Assembly (NCBI RefSeq): GCF_050589685.1
Contig: NZ_JBNGOS010000035.1
Span: 10,421-74,420, forward strand
Length of the DNA stretch: 64,000 nucleotides
Direction: 5' to 3'
Origin: Saccharicrinis sp050589685
Lineage (GTDB): Bacteria; Bacteroidota; Bacteroidia; Bacteroidales; Marinilabiliaceae
The notes under the pieces are model-generated. The model saw nothing but the letters and a program-made list of their open reading frames with translations. It was not told the origin of the DNA and made no database searches. Shown here one piece after another: positions 25,301-32,967 of this stretch. The translations under genes were made by a program, and so were the position numbers. The first letter of the stretch is position 1, and each line of letters begins with the position of its first letter.

Positions 25301-25496
25301 CTTGCCTAAATTGGTTGACGTAATCAAGACTATTAGAGTATCTGCTTATGGAAGAAACCTTGCAATATGGGGATTGGATAACAAAGGTATAGATCCTGAA
25401 ACTATTGTTGGTGGTAACGGAAACATTCAAGGGCTTGAAGGAGGTATCGTTCCAGGAACGAAATCATATGGTTTCAATGTTCAAATTAAATTTTAA
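22320..25496 (+). CDS. SusC/RagA-family TonB-linked outer-membrane transporter 1
   Basis: This 1058-residue outer-membrane active transporter pairs with SusD. It has a signal peptide (residues about 1-21, ending MAQ), a carboxypeptidase-like domain (KAISGKVVDNFGDPIPGVSI), and the TonB box region (VDEVVVTALGI). The plug carries the family signatures GKVAGLSVSG, ILIRGASSF and VEVLKGSAASALYGSRG-NGVIMITTK. A 22-strand barrel ends in aromatic IKF. The first ~80 residues are very like those of the second SusC in the window (22320 versus 46564), although the barrels differ. The downstream SusD starts 17 bases later. No glycosidase lies in this operon, so the substrate is unknown; it may be a glycan, peptide or other oligomer. 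Confidence 0.95.
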   Translation: MRKLALFLSMVLFVGSQALMAQTKAISGKVVDNFGDPIPGVSIIVKGTTLGTVSRPDGSYLLNVPEDAETLVFTFVGMETKEIIIGARTNINVMLASSAIDVDEVVVTALGISREKKSLGYAAQGVSEEDLMAANDVNAIASLSGKVAGLSVSGQNFAGSQNILIRGASSFSGNNQPLFVVDGVPISNEGFNDENTQIGGGGYDYGSMVSDLNSYDIASVEVLKGSAASALYGSRGQNGVIMITTKSGKAGKKTFSVDINSGITFDKVSILPELQDKYGGGYGDFGTTTIDGVEYKTVGYAIDESWGPKYEGQDVLHWWGITDYEQGITSTPVTGKWVAPQSDVEDFYETGVTYQNSVNVVTTSETSALRIGYTNVTMEGIVPNSEQNKNTFNINGNTSLLDGLVELNSNVTFVHTDTKGRPQFGYGDNSQSQKFFQWGQRQLDMDKLKNYENPDGTNRTWNRTSVTDPTPKYSDNPYWTAYKNYQDDDRTRIFGTVGGKINITDYLFASGNIYLDTYTFNARERVAIGSQAQSMYKQVQRQAIETNYEGKLNFKKRFGEFDVLGFVGGNIRKEDYSRFEGETNGGLVIDGLYNLNNSANQPTLDDFDRSKRVNSWFGMASVGYKSFAYLDATYRTDYDSSLPEGDNDYSYASVSASLIVSQLLDYSWLNNLKVRLNYGETGNGTSAYNIFNTYTISDPFNGSPQFTNDVRLKNQNLKPEMTEEVEFGLEGAFLNNRAGFDFSYYNRDTKNQIVPVEVSGSTGYVEQVINAGLINNKGIELMVYGTPIKKGDFTWELSLNYAKNTNEVKELPASLGGKLQLARAPFGGAYLNSVEGKTFQELYAYDFVYDDNGNKVIDPETGFYAQGDLQSMGSVLPDYTAGLKSTFRYKNIDLGVLIDMSKGGKYYSLTNMWSMYSGMAEATAVSTSNGNTIREDGIVLDGVVDNGSGYVENDMNISAIDYGELHYHGYGTPSATSVFDADYVKLREVTIGYTLPKLVDVIKTIRVSAYGRNLAIWGLDNKGIDPETIVGGNGNIQGLEGGIVPGTKSYGFNVQIKF

Positions 25497-25513
25497 TTAA
25501 AAAAGCAACAACT

Positions 25514-27043
25514 ATGAATAAAATAAAATATATCATTGTTATTCTGGTGGCTGTAGTAACATTTTCATGTGATGTAGAATACTATAGTGATCCAAACGAA
25601 CCAGAAATAGCACCTACCTATGGATTGATGAATAGGGTGCAGAAAAGATTGATGGATGATACTCGTGATGAGTGGTTTTCCGGGAGAATGTCGTTATTGT
25701 GGGTGCAATATTGGAATCAGACTGCTTATACTGAAGAAGATAGGTTTCAGTACAGAGAAACTACAAACCAGAGTGGTTGGGATGATTTATACAAAAATGC
25801 ACAGGACTTAATTGATATTATTGGTTTTAATACCGATGAGGCAACTAAAGGTTCGATGGAAGCTTATGGTCCCAATGAAAACCAAATAGCAGCAGCCAGA
25901 ATTATGTTGGTTTACATTTACCAGATAGCCACCGAAATGTGGGGTGATGTACCTTATTATTCTTATGGTAGTGATGATGCAAGCTTTCAGGCAAACGCTA
26001 TTAAGTCGGATGGAATTACTACCCCTGCTTATGCAAAGCAATCAGATATCTATGCAGACATGCTTAATGAACTTGATGAGGCGCAAGCAATGATCATTGA
26101 AACTGAAAACATGATTGATGGTGATAACTTTTTCGGGGGTGATGCAACGATGTGGAAAAAGTTTGCTAACTCATTAAGATTGAGGATTGCTAACCGTGTT
26201 AAAGATGTATATCCAGCCGCTTCAAGCCATATTACTGATGCTATAACTGCAGGTGTAATGGAAAGTAATGATGACAATGTGGGAGTAACTTACGAGTCTA
26301 ATGCTTTAAATGGAGCTCCAATGTATCGTGCATTTTATGTTGATAACAGAACTGATTTTGCACCTTCCTGGTCATTTGTTGAGTTATTGCAAGGAAAAAG
26401 AGGTCCTTTTGTTGAAGATCCTCGTTTAGACGTTTTTGTAGCAGATAATGCGGATGGATTCAAAGTAGGTATTCCATTGACAGCTAACAATGGCGAAGTT
26501 GCAGCATTCGAAAATGAATCTCTTCCGGGAGAAGCAATTCTAGCTGCTGATTATACCGAGATTTACATGGAGTATGCCGAAGTTTGCTTTATTTTAAGTG
26601 AAACCAATTCTTGGGATCAGACCTGGTACGAGAAAGGAGTTAGAGCTTCAATGGAGAGATGGGGCATTGATGCAGCTACTATAGATGCCTATATTGCCGC
26701 ATTACCTGCAGCAACTGAGGAAACCGTTATAACACAAAAGTATATTGCGCTATATATGCAACCGATGGAGGCATGGAGTGAGTACCGAAGAACAGGTTAT
26801 CCTAACACCCTGATAAAGCCTAACGAGACTTACGATTACACCTATTCTGTTAAAGATGCAGATGGTAATGTAAGTGAAGTGACCGAAACATATACGTATG
26901 CAGTAGGTAGTCTTTCTTCTGATGTTCCATCAAGAGTTAGTTACCTGTTAAATGAATATAGTGTGAATGAGGCCAACGTTGAAGCAGCAAAAACTTCAAT
27001 GGGCGGTGATGAAATAACTACCCAATTGTGGTGGCAACCATGA
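25514..27043 (+). CDS. SusD/RagB-family surface lipoprotein 1
   Basis: This 509-residue lipoprotein has lipobox FSC (Cys near 19) and the helical, TPR-like SusD fold: IAAARIMLVYIYQIATEMWG, then KFANSLRLRIANRV. The C-terminal region is typical (QKYIALYMQPMEAWSEYRRT, ending LWWQP). SusD caps the SusC barrel at the cell surface and binds the ligand. It is the last gene of the operon; 8 bases after the stop begins the repeated 3' element (27052-27137), which contains what looks like a second, vestigial SusD tail. Confidence 0.95.
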   Translation: MNKIKYIIVILVAVVTFSCDVEYYSDPNEPEIAPTYGLMNRVQKRLMDDTRDEWFSGRMSLLWVQYWNQTAYTEEDRFQYRETTNQSGWDDLYKNAQDLIDIIGFNTDEATKGSMEAYGPNENQIAAARIMLVYIYQIATEMWGDVPYYSYGSDDASFQANAIKSDGITTPAYAKQSDIYADMLNELDEAQAMIIETENMIDGDNFFGGDATMWKKFANSLRLRIANRVKDVYPAASSHITDAITAGVMESNDDNVGVTYESNALNGAPMYRAFYVDNRTDFAPSWSFVELLQGKRGPFVEDPRLDVFVADNADGFKVGIPLTANNGEVAAFENESLPGEAILAADYTEIYMEYAEVCFILSETNSWDQTWYEKGVRASMERWGIDAATIDAYIAALPAATEETVITQKYIALYMQPMEAWSEYRRTGYPNTLIKPNETYDYTYSVKDADGNVSEVTETYTYAVGSLSSDVPSRVSYLLNEYSVNEANVEAAKTSMGGDEITTQLWWQP

Positions 27044-27051
27044 TAAACGAT

Positions 27052-27137
27052 AAAACAACTAAGCTGTGGTGGGACACATTAGATTAAAGGTTTAGTTGTG
27101 TGAGTGGGGGCAGATCCGTAGGGTCTGCCCTTTTTTA
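27052..27137 (+). repeat. Repeated 3' element of SusCD operons, copy 1 (SusD-tail relic plus terminator)
   Basis: About 80 bases here are almost identical to 52451-52530, which ends SusCD operon 2; I see one indel (ATTAG/ATAG) and one substitution (A/C in the terminator loop). It contains the codons for TTKLWWDTLD and a stop, matching the usual SusD C-terminus (compare LTDKVWWDQN of SusD 2), but out of frame with the real SusD. ACAACTAA and TTAGTTGT flank this as an outer stem, followed by a strong terminator. Confidence 0.8.
27108..27137 (+). terminator. Rho-independent terminator of SusCD operon 1
   Basis: GGGCAGA and TCTGCCC form a 7-bp stem with extra inner pairs (TCC-GTA-GGG), followed by TTTTTTATTTT. 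It lies at the end of the repeated 3' element and abuts the convergent cobU stop at 27135. Confidence 0.9.
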
Positions 27138-27644
27138 TTTTACTTTCATGGGAATACCGCTTACCATCAGGATCACCTCGCCAGCTTTTTGCGCGATATG
27201 CTGATTCATCCAGCCTTGGAGGTCTGTAAATTTGCGCTGGATCTCATTTTCGGGCATGCCACCTAAACCAATTTCATTGGAGACAATAATAAAATGGGCA
27301 TCTTGCTGAATCAACTTTTCAAACTCGCGTTTTGCTTCGGTGAGCGATTTGTCTATATCGCTTTGGTTATCGAAAAAAAAGTTGGTCAACCAAAGAGTAA
27401 TGCAGTCAATCAGAACGACTTTCCCGGAAAGATCATGTTGCGATAAGTATTTTTCTTCTTCGACATTCTCCCATCTATCATCACGATCCTCCTGATGACG
27501 TTCAATTCGTTTTTGATGCTCTGCATCCCAAATGCGAGATGTTGCCAAATACACCGGGTTACTGCTCGCTTCTAGGGCAACTTTTTGTGCATATGCACTT
27601 TTCCCGGAACGCTGTCCGCCTGTAATAAAGGTTAATCTTTTCAT
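27135..27644 (-). CDS. cobU: Adenosylcobinamide kinase / adenosylcobinamide-phosphate guanylyltransferase
   Basis: This 169-residue bifunctional CobU phosphorylates adenosylcobinamide and transfers GMP to it, activating it for nucleotide-loop assembly of vitamin B12. The P-loop GGQRSGKS is at residues 9-16. VVLIDCITLWLTN and FIIVSNEIGLGGMPEN are conserved CobU segments, and the length is usual. It is the last of four cob genes on this strand, 89 bases after cobC; the gap holds TCAATGGTCATTTG direct repeats. Confidence 0.93.
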   Translation of the reverse strand: MKRLTFITGGQRSGKSAYAQKVALEASSNPVYLATSRIWDAEHQKRIERHQEDRDDRWENVEEEKYLSQHDLSGKVVLIDCITLWLTNFFFDNQSDIDKSLTEAKREFEKLIQQDAHFIIVSNEIGLGGMPENEIQRKFTDLQGWMNQHIAQKAGEVILMVSGIPMKVK

Positions 27645-27649
27645 TGGGC

Positions 27650-27733
27650 AATGGTCATTTGATACTAGTCAATGGTCATTTGTTATTAATACTAAGTTAC
27701 GTTTTTCACTATTGACCAATTAGCTATCAACTA
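27650..27733. repeat. TCAATGGTCATTTG-type words in the cobU-cobC gap
   Basis: The gap contains CAATGGTCATTTG twice (27651-27663 and 27670-27682, from 'gcaatggtcatttg' and 'tcaatggtcatttg'), then ATTGACCAATTAG and ATCAACTATT. The same vocabulary is found at 3199-3222, 18386-18404, 18468-18490, 29098-29140 and 29285-29355. Confidence 0.5.
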
Positions 27734-28303
27734 TTATTTAATAAATTCTACTTCTTCGAAATCAGAGTGCAAAGTTAATTTAATGACGGCTCCATAATTC
27801 AGTTTGAGGCGAAATACTTTGCTTAACGGAATGTGAAGATAGCGAGAGCATAAACATCGCATTATACCAGAATGTGTCACCAAAGCCACTTTGGGTGAAT
27901 CACTTTTCCGTATAAGTTCATCCATAAAACCTGAGGCTCTTTGGTATAAATCATTAAAACACTCACCATTTGGAGTTGGAATATTCACAAAGTCGGCACT
28001 CCAGGTTTTCATTGTTGATCTATCAATATCGGCCCAAGGTTTCATCTCCCAATCACCAAAGTTCATCTCCATTAACCTATTGTCAGTATTAATATCTAAA
28101 TCAGAAAACAAACTTACAGCTAACTTTTGACACCTAATTAGCGGGCTTGCAGCAACTAGCTCAGGAGAAAATCCATTGAGTAAATGTTTAATATCATCAA
28201 CTTCTTCATTAAAACTTTCAACTACATCAACATCTGAAATACCATAACAAACCCCAGGTTTCACTTTAGGCGTGGTATGACGTATTAGGTAAACTTCTTG
28301 CAT
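27734..28303 (-). CDS. cobC: Alpha-ribazole phosphatase (histidine phosphatase family)
   Basis: This phosphatase of about 189 residues removes phosphate from alpha-ribazole-5'-phosphate (or adenosylcobalamin-5'-phosphate) in B12 synthesis. It has the catalytic-histidine motif LIRHTTPKVKPGVCYG, which with the 'CYG.(S/T)D' continuation is typical of CobC rather than of general phosphoglycerate mutases. ALVTHSGIMRCL carries the second histidine. The frame extends to 28333, but ATG 28303 (MQEVYLIRH) fits the family and avoids overlapping cobS, which ends at 28317. Confidence 0.88.
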   Translation of the reverse strand: MQEVYLIRHTTPKVKPGVCYGISDVDVVESFNEEVDDIKHLLNGFSPELVAASPLIRCQKLAVSLFSDLDINTDNRLMEMNFGDWEMKPWADIDRSTMKTWSADFVNIPTPNGECFNDLYQRASGFMDELIRKSDSPKVALVTHSGIMRCLCSRYLHIPLSKVFRLKLNYGAVIKLTLHSDFEEVEFIK

Positions 28304-28316
28304 AAAACGTGTAGTA

Positions 28317-29084
28317 TTAAATAAAAGAAACAATAGAACTTAAAGCAACGATACTTAAATAAAAAACAACTTCTGTAACCTGTTGCATGGTTCCCAGGCA
28401 ATCGCCCACATATCCTCCAATCCATTTTTTAAAATATCTTTCGAGCCATACTTTGGCAATCAGTAGCGGAATAACAGTTAAAAAAATAGTCCAGTTCACA
28501 AATATAAGAAACGTGCATAACCCTATTAAAACGGCAATCCAAAGATCACCAATATGCAAGTTTTTGGTCACCGGTTTCGATTTGCTGAGCTCATCCTCAC
28601 GAACATAGGGAAGGTTGTACATGGTAGACACCGCAAATGTTCGGCTAATGCTATGGCCTGCAATTAATGAAGGAATTACAAAAGCAACGGGCAGGGAGCT
28701 CAGTGCTAAAAACTTAAGCATCAAAATCAATATCATACCAATCATTCCGTAAGCACCCACTCTGGAATCTTTCATTATTTCCAGAATTTTTTCTTTGGTC
28801 CACCCCCCTCCAAAACCGTCGCAAACATCGGCAAAACCATCCTCGTGAAAAGCTCCGGTCAATAGAATTGTTGAAACCATCGATAAAATGATTGAAATGC
28901 TTTGCGGGAAAATGAAGCTTCCTAACCAAAATACCAAAGCACCAAAGCCACCAACTATAATTCCTACCAACGGAAAATATCGGTTGCATTTATTCAGGTT
29001 TTTTTCTGAATATCCAACCCACTTAGGAACAGGAATGCGAGTGATGAACATTAGGGCGGTAAAGAATAGTTTAATTTGTTTCAT
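28317..29084 (-). CDS. cobS: Adenosylcobinamide-GDP ribazoletransferase (cobalamin synthase)
   Basis: This 255-residue integral membrane enzyme joins adenosylcobinamide-GDP with alpha-ribazole. N-terminal FFTALMFITRIPVP, RYFPLVGIIVGG and the acidic signature GAFHEDGFADVCDGFGGG are typical CobS; there are about six membrane helices. It ends 13 bases before the cobC start and is clearly in one operon with it. Length is usual. Confidence 0.94.
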   Translation of the reverse strand: MKQIKLFFTALMFITRIPVPKWVGYSEKNLNKCNRYFPLVGIIVGGFGALVFWLGSFIFPQSISIILSMVSTILLTGAFHEDGFADVCDGFGGGWTKEKILEIMKDSRVGAYGMIGMILILMLKFLALSSLPVAFVIPSLIAGHSISRTFAVSTMYNLPYVREDELSKSKPVTKNLHIGDLWIAVLIGLCTFLIFVNWTIFLTVIPLLIAKVWLERYFKKWIGGYVGDCLGTMQQVTEVVFYLSIVALSSIVSFI

Positions 29085-29350
29085 GTTATTGGTTTATTGG
29101 TCAATGGTCACTTGTCATTAGTTGGTTCATCAATAGTTAATAGCCGGAGAAAGTTTAATGCATGTGATATAATCCTTTGTGTTTTAATAGTTTTCTTAAT
29201 ATATGGCTAGTACGTTTACAATGCCATTCTCAATATTTATAACTTATTATGCTCCACTCTTGTGCTTTAACCACTTTGTTACAGGTCTACTCCTGGCCAC
29301 TGACCAGTTATGAATGCCCAGTGACTACTGACTAATCTAGCATTGACTAA
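29085..29350. other. 266-base gap within the cob cluster with degenerate TGAC/TCAATGG repeats
   Basis: No gene or riboswitch is recognisable. Both ends of the gap carry the degenerate words (TTGGTCAATGGTCACTTG near 29096; GGCCACTGACCAG, CAGTGACTACTGACTAATC and ATTGACTAATTA near 29294-29352). The gap may separate cobT and cobSCU into two transcripts. Confidence 0.4.
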
Positions 29351-30382
29351 TTATCTATTACTCACTCCTGCGTTCTCAAAACTGCTCATCTCATTAAAAA
29401 AATTAATCGCGCTTTCAATAATAGGATAAGCTACCGCACTGCCAGTACCTTCTCCCAATCGCATATGAATATCCAGAATAGGCTCTGCCTTTAAGTAATC
29501 GAGCATTAAGGCATGTCCTTTTTCGTGCGATTTATGAGAGAATATGCAGTAATCTAAAATATTGTTGTTGATTTCGTATGCGGCAAGCAAGGCGGAAGTA
29601 ATAATAAAGCCATCTACCATAACAACCATTTTTAGTTCTGCAGCTTTTAACATGGCCCCGGTTATGGTTGCGATTTCAAAACCGCCAAGATTTGCAAGGG
29701 TTTTATACGGATCGGTATGGGCGTTATGAAGCTTGACCGCTTTGTCTATAACTGAAGCTTTATGTTTAATGCCGTTTTCGTCTAATCCAGTTCCGGCTCC
29801 GGCAGCATCTTGGGAGGAGCACTTTGTATAAGCGCACAAAAGAGCAGCTGCCGAAGTTGTATTTCCTATTCCCATTTCGCCAAAACCTACTATGTTGGTA
29901 CCTTCATGATGTAATTTTTGAACCATGTCGGCCCCGTTAGTCATGGCCCTCTTACACTGTTCCATGGTCATGGCCGGTTCTTTGGCAAAGTTTTTAGTGC
30001 CGTGTGCAATTTTTGCATTTATTAGTTTTGGTGAAGCTTCAAAGTCAAAGTTTACACCAGTATCCGCCAATATGAGCTTGATGTTATTCTGGCGGGTAAA
30101 CACGTTAATGGCTGCACCTTCACTTAAAAAGTTCATGACCATCTGAAAGGTTACTTCTTGCGGGAAGGGACTAATTCCTTCCTCGGTAACGCCGTGATCG
30201 CCAGCGCATACTAATATGGCAGGATGGTTGAGTTTTGGGGAAAGCGTTTCTTGCACCTGGCTGATTTTGCGAGCTATACTCTCCAGTTTTCCCAATGATC
30301 CCAAAGGTTTGGTCTTGGTATCAATTTTATGATTGATTTTGTCGGTAAGTTCTGATTGAACTGGTTTAATGTTGAAATCCAT
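29351..30382 (-). CDS. cobT: Nicotinate-nucleotide-dimethylbenzimidazole phosphoribosyltransferase
   Basis: This 343-residue CobT makes alpha-ribazole phosphate from dimethylbenzimidazole and nicotinate mononucleotide. Hallmarks are TKPLGSLGKLESIA near the N-terminus, AGDHGVTEEGISPFPQEVT, GFGEMGIGNTTSAAAL, and the catalytic-glutamate tail RLGEGTGSAVAYPIIESA. The open frame begins at 30424; MDFNIKPVQSEL at 30382 is the better start. It is first of the cob genes on this strand. No cobalamin riboswitch box could be recognised upstream. Confidence 0.94.
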   Translation of the reverse strand: MDFNIKPVQSELTDKINHKIDTKTKPLGSLGKLESIARKISQVQETLSPKLNHPAILVCAGDHGVTEEGISPFPQEVTFQMVMNFLSEGAAINVFTRQNNIKLILADTGVNFDFEASPKLINAKIAHGTKNFAKEPAMTMEQCKRAMTNGADMVQKLHHEGTNIVGFGEMGIGNTTSAAALLCAYTKCSSQDAAGAGTGLDENGIKHKASVIDKAVKLHNAHTDPYKTLANLGGFEIATITGAMLKAAELKMVVMVDGFIITSALLAAYEINNNILDYCIFSHKSHEKGHALMLDYLKAEPILDIHMRLGEGTGSAVAYPIIESAINFFNEMSSFENAGVSNR

Positions 30383-30478
30383 ATTCGAAATTTGGTAGAA
30401 TAAAAAAGCGCCCTGAGTTTTCAAAGCGCCAGTAAAAATATAGTATTTATCGGTTTATCAATAATAGTCATCCCACTT

Positions 30479-31285
30479 TTAAAAATTCCAACCAACCCTT
30501 AATCCCATGCTAATGGCTAACGGGAATTCTTCCACTCCACCAATAAATGCCTTGTGTAAACCAAAGTCCTTATCATCTTGCCCAAAACCATAACCAACAC
30601 CTACAAACCAATCCATCAGAAACCCATTTTCAAATATCCATTGCTTGCCAACATTTAATAATACAGCAAACATAACATTGGTATCTGTGTATCGTTCATC
30701 TTCTCCAATAAAGCTATAGTTTTTGTATGCAGAGTACTCATAATACGAAAATGCAATTTCGGGGCGTATATAGCTACCTTTTAAAATATGGGCAAACTTC
30801 TGACCGCGGATATAATAATCGGGGCTTTTTATGAATTTATAACCCATTTTTATAAAAGCTCCTGATTCGTTGTTGTTGCCAAGGTCCCAACCTGCCCCAA
30901 TAACACCTAACGTTGTTTCAAAGCTTCGGCCTGGTTTTATGCTTTTTTCGTAGCAAATATTTACGCTGTTAAAAAGAGGCGAGAGGAAATTAAGTTTTAT
31001 ATTGTTCTTTTGGTCCGTAATATAGTTGCTCGGATCATATAAAAACTCAGAAAACTCCAGTTCTTTTCCATTAGCAAATATTACTTTGTTTACTTTGTCT
31101 TTGTTGATACCAAATAATATTGTTTCGCTAATTTCGGGAGTCAGGTATTTTATCTCTTCATCACCGATTTCTTTGATGACACAATTGATAGTGTCATTGT
31201 TTGTTTTGATGAGAATATCTTGTGCACATAGCTTGCTGAGAGCAATGAGTGTTAAAAAAGCAATAGTTAGGCTAAGTCTTTCCAT
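30479..31285 (-). CDS. Putative outer-membrane beta-barrel protein
   Basis: This protein of about 268 residues has a signal peptide (MERLSLTIAFLTLIALSKLC, cleaved near AQD). A small domain follows (about 20-75: DILIKTNNDTINCVIKEIG, resembling short N-terminal domains that precede barrels). Alternating hydrophobic strands then end in the aromatic-rich GLRVGWNF, a typical outer-membrane C-terminus. The frame opens at 31312 but the signal peptide begins at ATG 31285. Its function is not known; it lies upstream of cobT on the same strand, 96 bases away, without evident functional link. Confidence 0.6.
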   Translation of the reverse strand: MERLSLTIAFLTLIALSKLCAQDILIKTNNDTINCVIKEIGDEEIKYLTPEISETILFGINKDKVNKVIFANGKELEFSEFLYDPSNYITDQKNNIKLNFLSPLFNSVNICYEKSIKPGRSFETTLGVIGAGWDLGNNNESGAFIKMGYKFIKSPDYYIRGQKFAHILKGSYIRPEIAFSYYEYSAYKNYSFIGEDERYTDTNVMFAVLLNVGKQWIFENGFLMDWFVGVGYGFGQDDKDFGLHKAFIGGVEEFPLAISMGLRVGWNF

Positions 31286-31505
31286 TTTGTAATAATTTAT
31301 AGTTATAAGCAAATGTAATATATTTACTTAAATACGTGTACCATGTGCGGTAATGTAAATTGCCGTGGAATATTGTTTCTCTGGTTTTGCGACTTTAGAC
31401 GTCGATCGGCTTTTTACAATGCAGCATTCTTTTATCATCCAGGTATAAGATGATAAAAAATACAAATGGTTGCTTGATAAAAAATGAAAGTCCTTTAAGT
31501 GGGGG

Positions 31506-32855
31506 TTATTTAAATTTTCCCTTGAATAGATACCCCAGGTCGTTGATCATTTCTTCCACTTTGGTTGAATTGATACTGGTGCCGTTCACTTCTACCTTAT
31601 TGAGTGCCGGAGTGGCGGTAACCGATGATATGCCCTCGATGTTTCTAACGTTTTTCTCTACACTGGCTTTGCAGTGGCTGCAGGTCATCCCTTCCACCTT
31701 AAAAATTTGGGTTTTTATATTTCCGGCAAAGGAGAATTGGTTTGCAGAGAACTTTGGTGGAGAAACTTGATTGGAGCTCACCTGAGTATTAAGCAACAAT
31801 GGTTGTGCTTCTGCAGTAGCGATAGGTCTTTTCAATTCAATATATTTCTGAATATATCCGTAAATAATTAAGCTCACTAATATAACTGAAGATGATATTT
31901 TAAACCATAAAGGTAACATTTCGTGTTGATGGTGCAGGTGCGAGCTTCCAGTCATTATAAACCATTCAGCAGGTAAAAAGTGATTTATCAGAAGACCAAA
32001 GACTAAGGCTCCCCCAATGATAGATCCTAAATAACTGAACAATGTTTTGTTGCCAAATACTTTTTTAATGATGGTGATGGTAGCGGCATTGGTGGCCGGA
32101 CCTGCCATTAACAAGATGAGTGCCGCCCCGGGCGATAAGCCTTTCATCATTAAAACAGCAGCAATAGGCACCGATGCCGTGGCGCAAAGATAAAGGGGTA
32201 CCGAAGCCAATAAAACAGTGAGCATACTTAGGGCTTCGTTTTGCATATAACGGATAAAGAAATCATCGGGAATAACAGTGGATAATACAGCCGCTATCAA
32301 TATGCCAATTATTAACCATTTGGCAATGTCCATCAAAAACTCATTGAAGCCGTATTTAAACATTTTAATAATGCGATTGCTTTTAACCGTATTTGTTGCG
32401 CAGCTCGCAGTTGAAATTTCATTTGTTGGTGTATGCTTACCTTTCCCAAATATATTGGTAACTACTCCACCTATTACGCCTGTAATTAAAGCGACAATAA
32501 CTCTTATTATAGCAAAAGGCAAGCCCAATAACGAGTAGGTGACCAGTACGCTGTCTACCCCTGTTTGTGGTGTTGATATTAAAAATGAAACACTTGAGCC
32601 TTTTGATGCCCCATTCTTGTAAAACGATATTCCTGTTGGTATTACACCGCATGAACATAGCGGTAGCGGAATGCCAATTAAAGCAGTATTGATCACCGAT
32701 TTCAAATTATTATTACCCATAAACCGGTCAATCCAATGCTGAGGAAACCACACTTTTAGTACACCTGCAAATAAAAACCCAAGTAGCAGATATGGAGACA
32801 TGGCGTTAAGCAGATCAATAAGCTCCCAAAAAAAATGATGTAAGAATGTTAGCAT
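31506..32855 (-). CDS. SO_0444-type Cu/Zn efflux permease with C-terminal metal-binding (HMA) domain
   Basis: This 449-residue permease of the DUF318/ArsP-like superfamily has about eight to ten membrane helices. The Cys pair is in PLPLCSCGVIPTG near residue 62, and SFLISTPQTGVDS and LMAGPATNAATI are family signatures. A linker from about residue 340 leads to an HMA domain with GMTCSHC (metal ligands) near residue 390. SO_0444-type proteins export Cu and Zn; the HMA tail should capture and deliver the metal. It stands alone. A histidine-rich spot (SSHLHHQHE) in a loop could also bind metal. Confidence 0.85.
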   Translation of the reverse strand: MLTFLHHFFWELIDLLNAMSPYLLLGFLFAGVLKVWFPQHWIDRFMGNNNLKSVINTALIGIPLPLCSCGVIPTGISFYKNGASKGSSVSFLISTPQTGVDSVLVTYSLLGLPFAIIRVIVALITGVIGGVVTNIFGKGKHTPTNEISTASCATNTVKSNRIIKMFKYGFNEFLMDIAKWLIIGILIAAVLSTVIPDDFFIRYMQNEALSMLTVLLASVPLYLCATASVPIAAVLMMKGLSPGAALILLMAGPATNAATITIIKKVFGNKTLFSYLGSIIGGALVFGLLINHFLPAEWFIMTGSSHLHHQHEMLPLWFKISSSVILVSLIIYGYIQKYIELKRPIATAEAQPLLLNTQVSSNQVSPPKFSANQFSFAGNIKTQIFKVEGMTCSHCKASVEKNVRNIEGISSVTATPALNKVEVNGTSINSTKVEEMINDLGYLFKGKFK

Positions 32856-32919
32856 TACTTTGAAATTTAGGTGTTATTATAAAAACAAAACACAAAGAAA
32901 TTAGTTTTTAGCACAAAAA

Positions 32920-32941
32920 AAATCCCCATAATTGGGGATTT
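32920..32941. terminator. Terminator of lolA
   Basis: AAATCCCC and GGGGATTT form an 8-bp stem around a 6-base loop with A- and T-rich flanks. It lies 27 bases past the lolA stop and before the permease gene, both on the minus strand. Confidence 0.85.
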
Positions 32942-32967
32942 ATATAAAAATATAGATATATAGTTAA

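Noticed and set aside
27650..29355. CRISPR array from the repeated TCAATGG words
   Set aside because: Repeats are degenerate, of irregular spacing and without unique spacers or cas genes.
30395..30435. Possible terminator made of GCGC-containing words upstream of cobT
   Set aside because: AAAGCGCC occurs twice in the same orientation, so it is a direct and not an inverted repeat.
29085..30478. Cobalamin riboswitch near cobT/cobS
   Set aside because: I looked for the B12-box-like core and paired flanks before cobT and cobS and could not recognise them; the gaps hold degenerate repeats instead.
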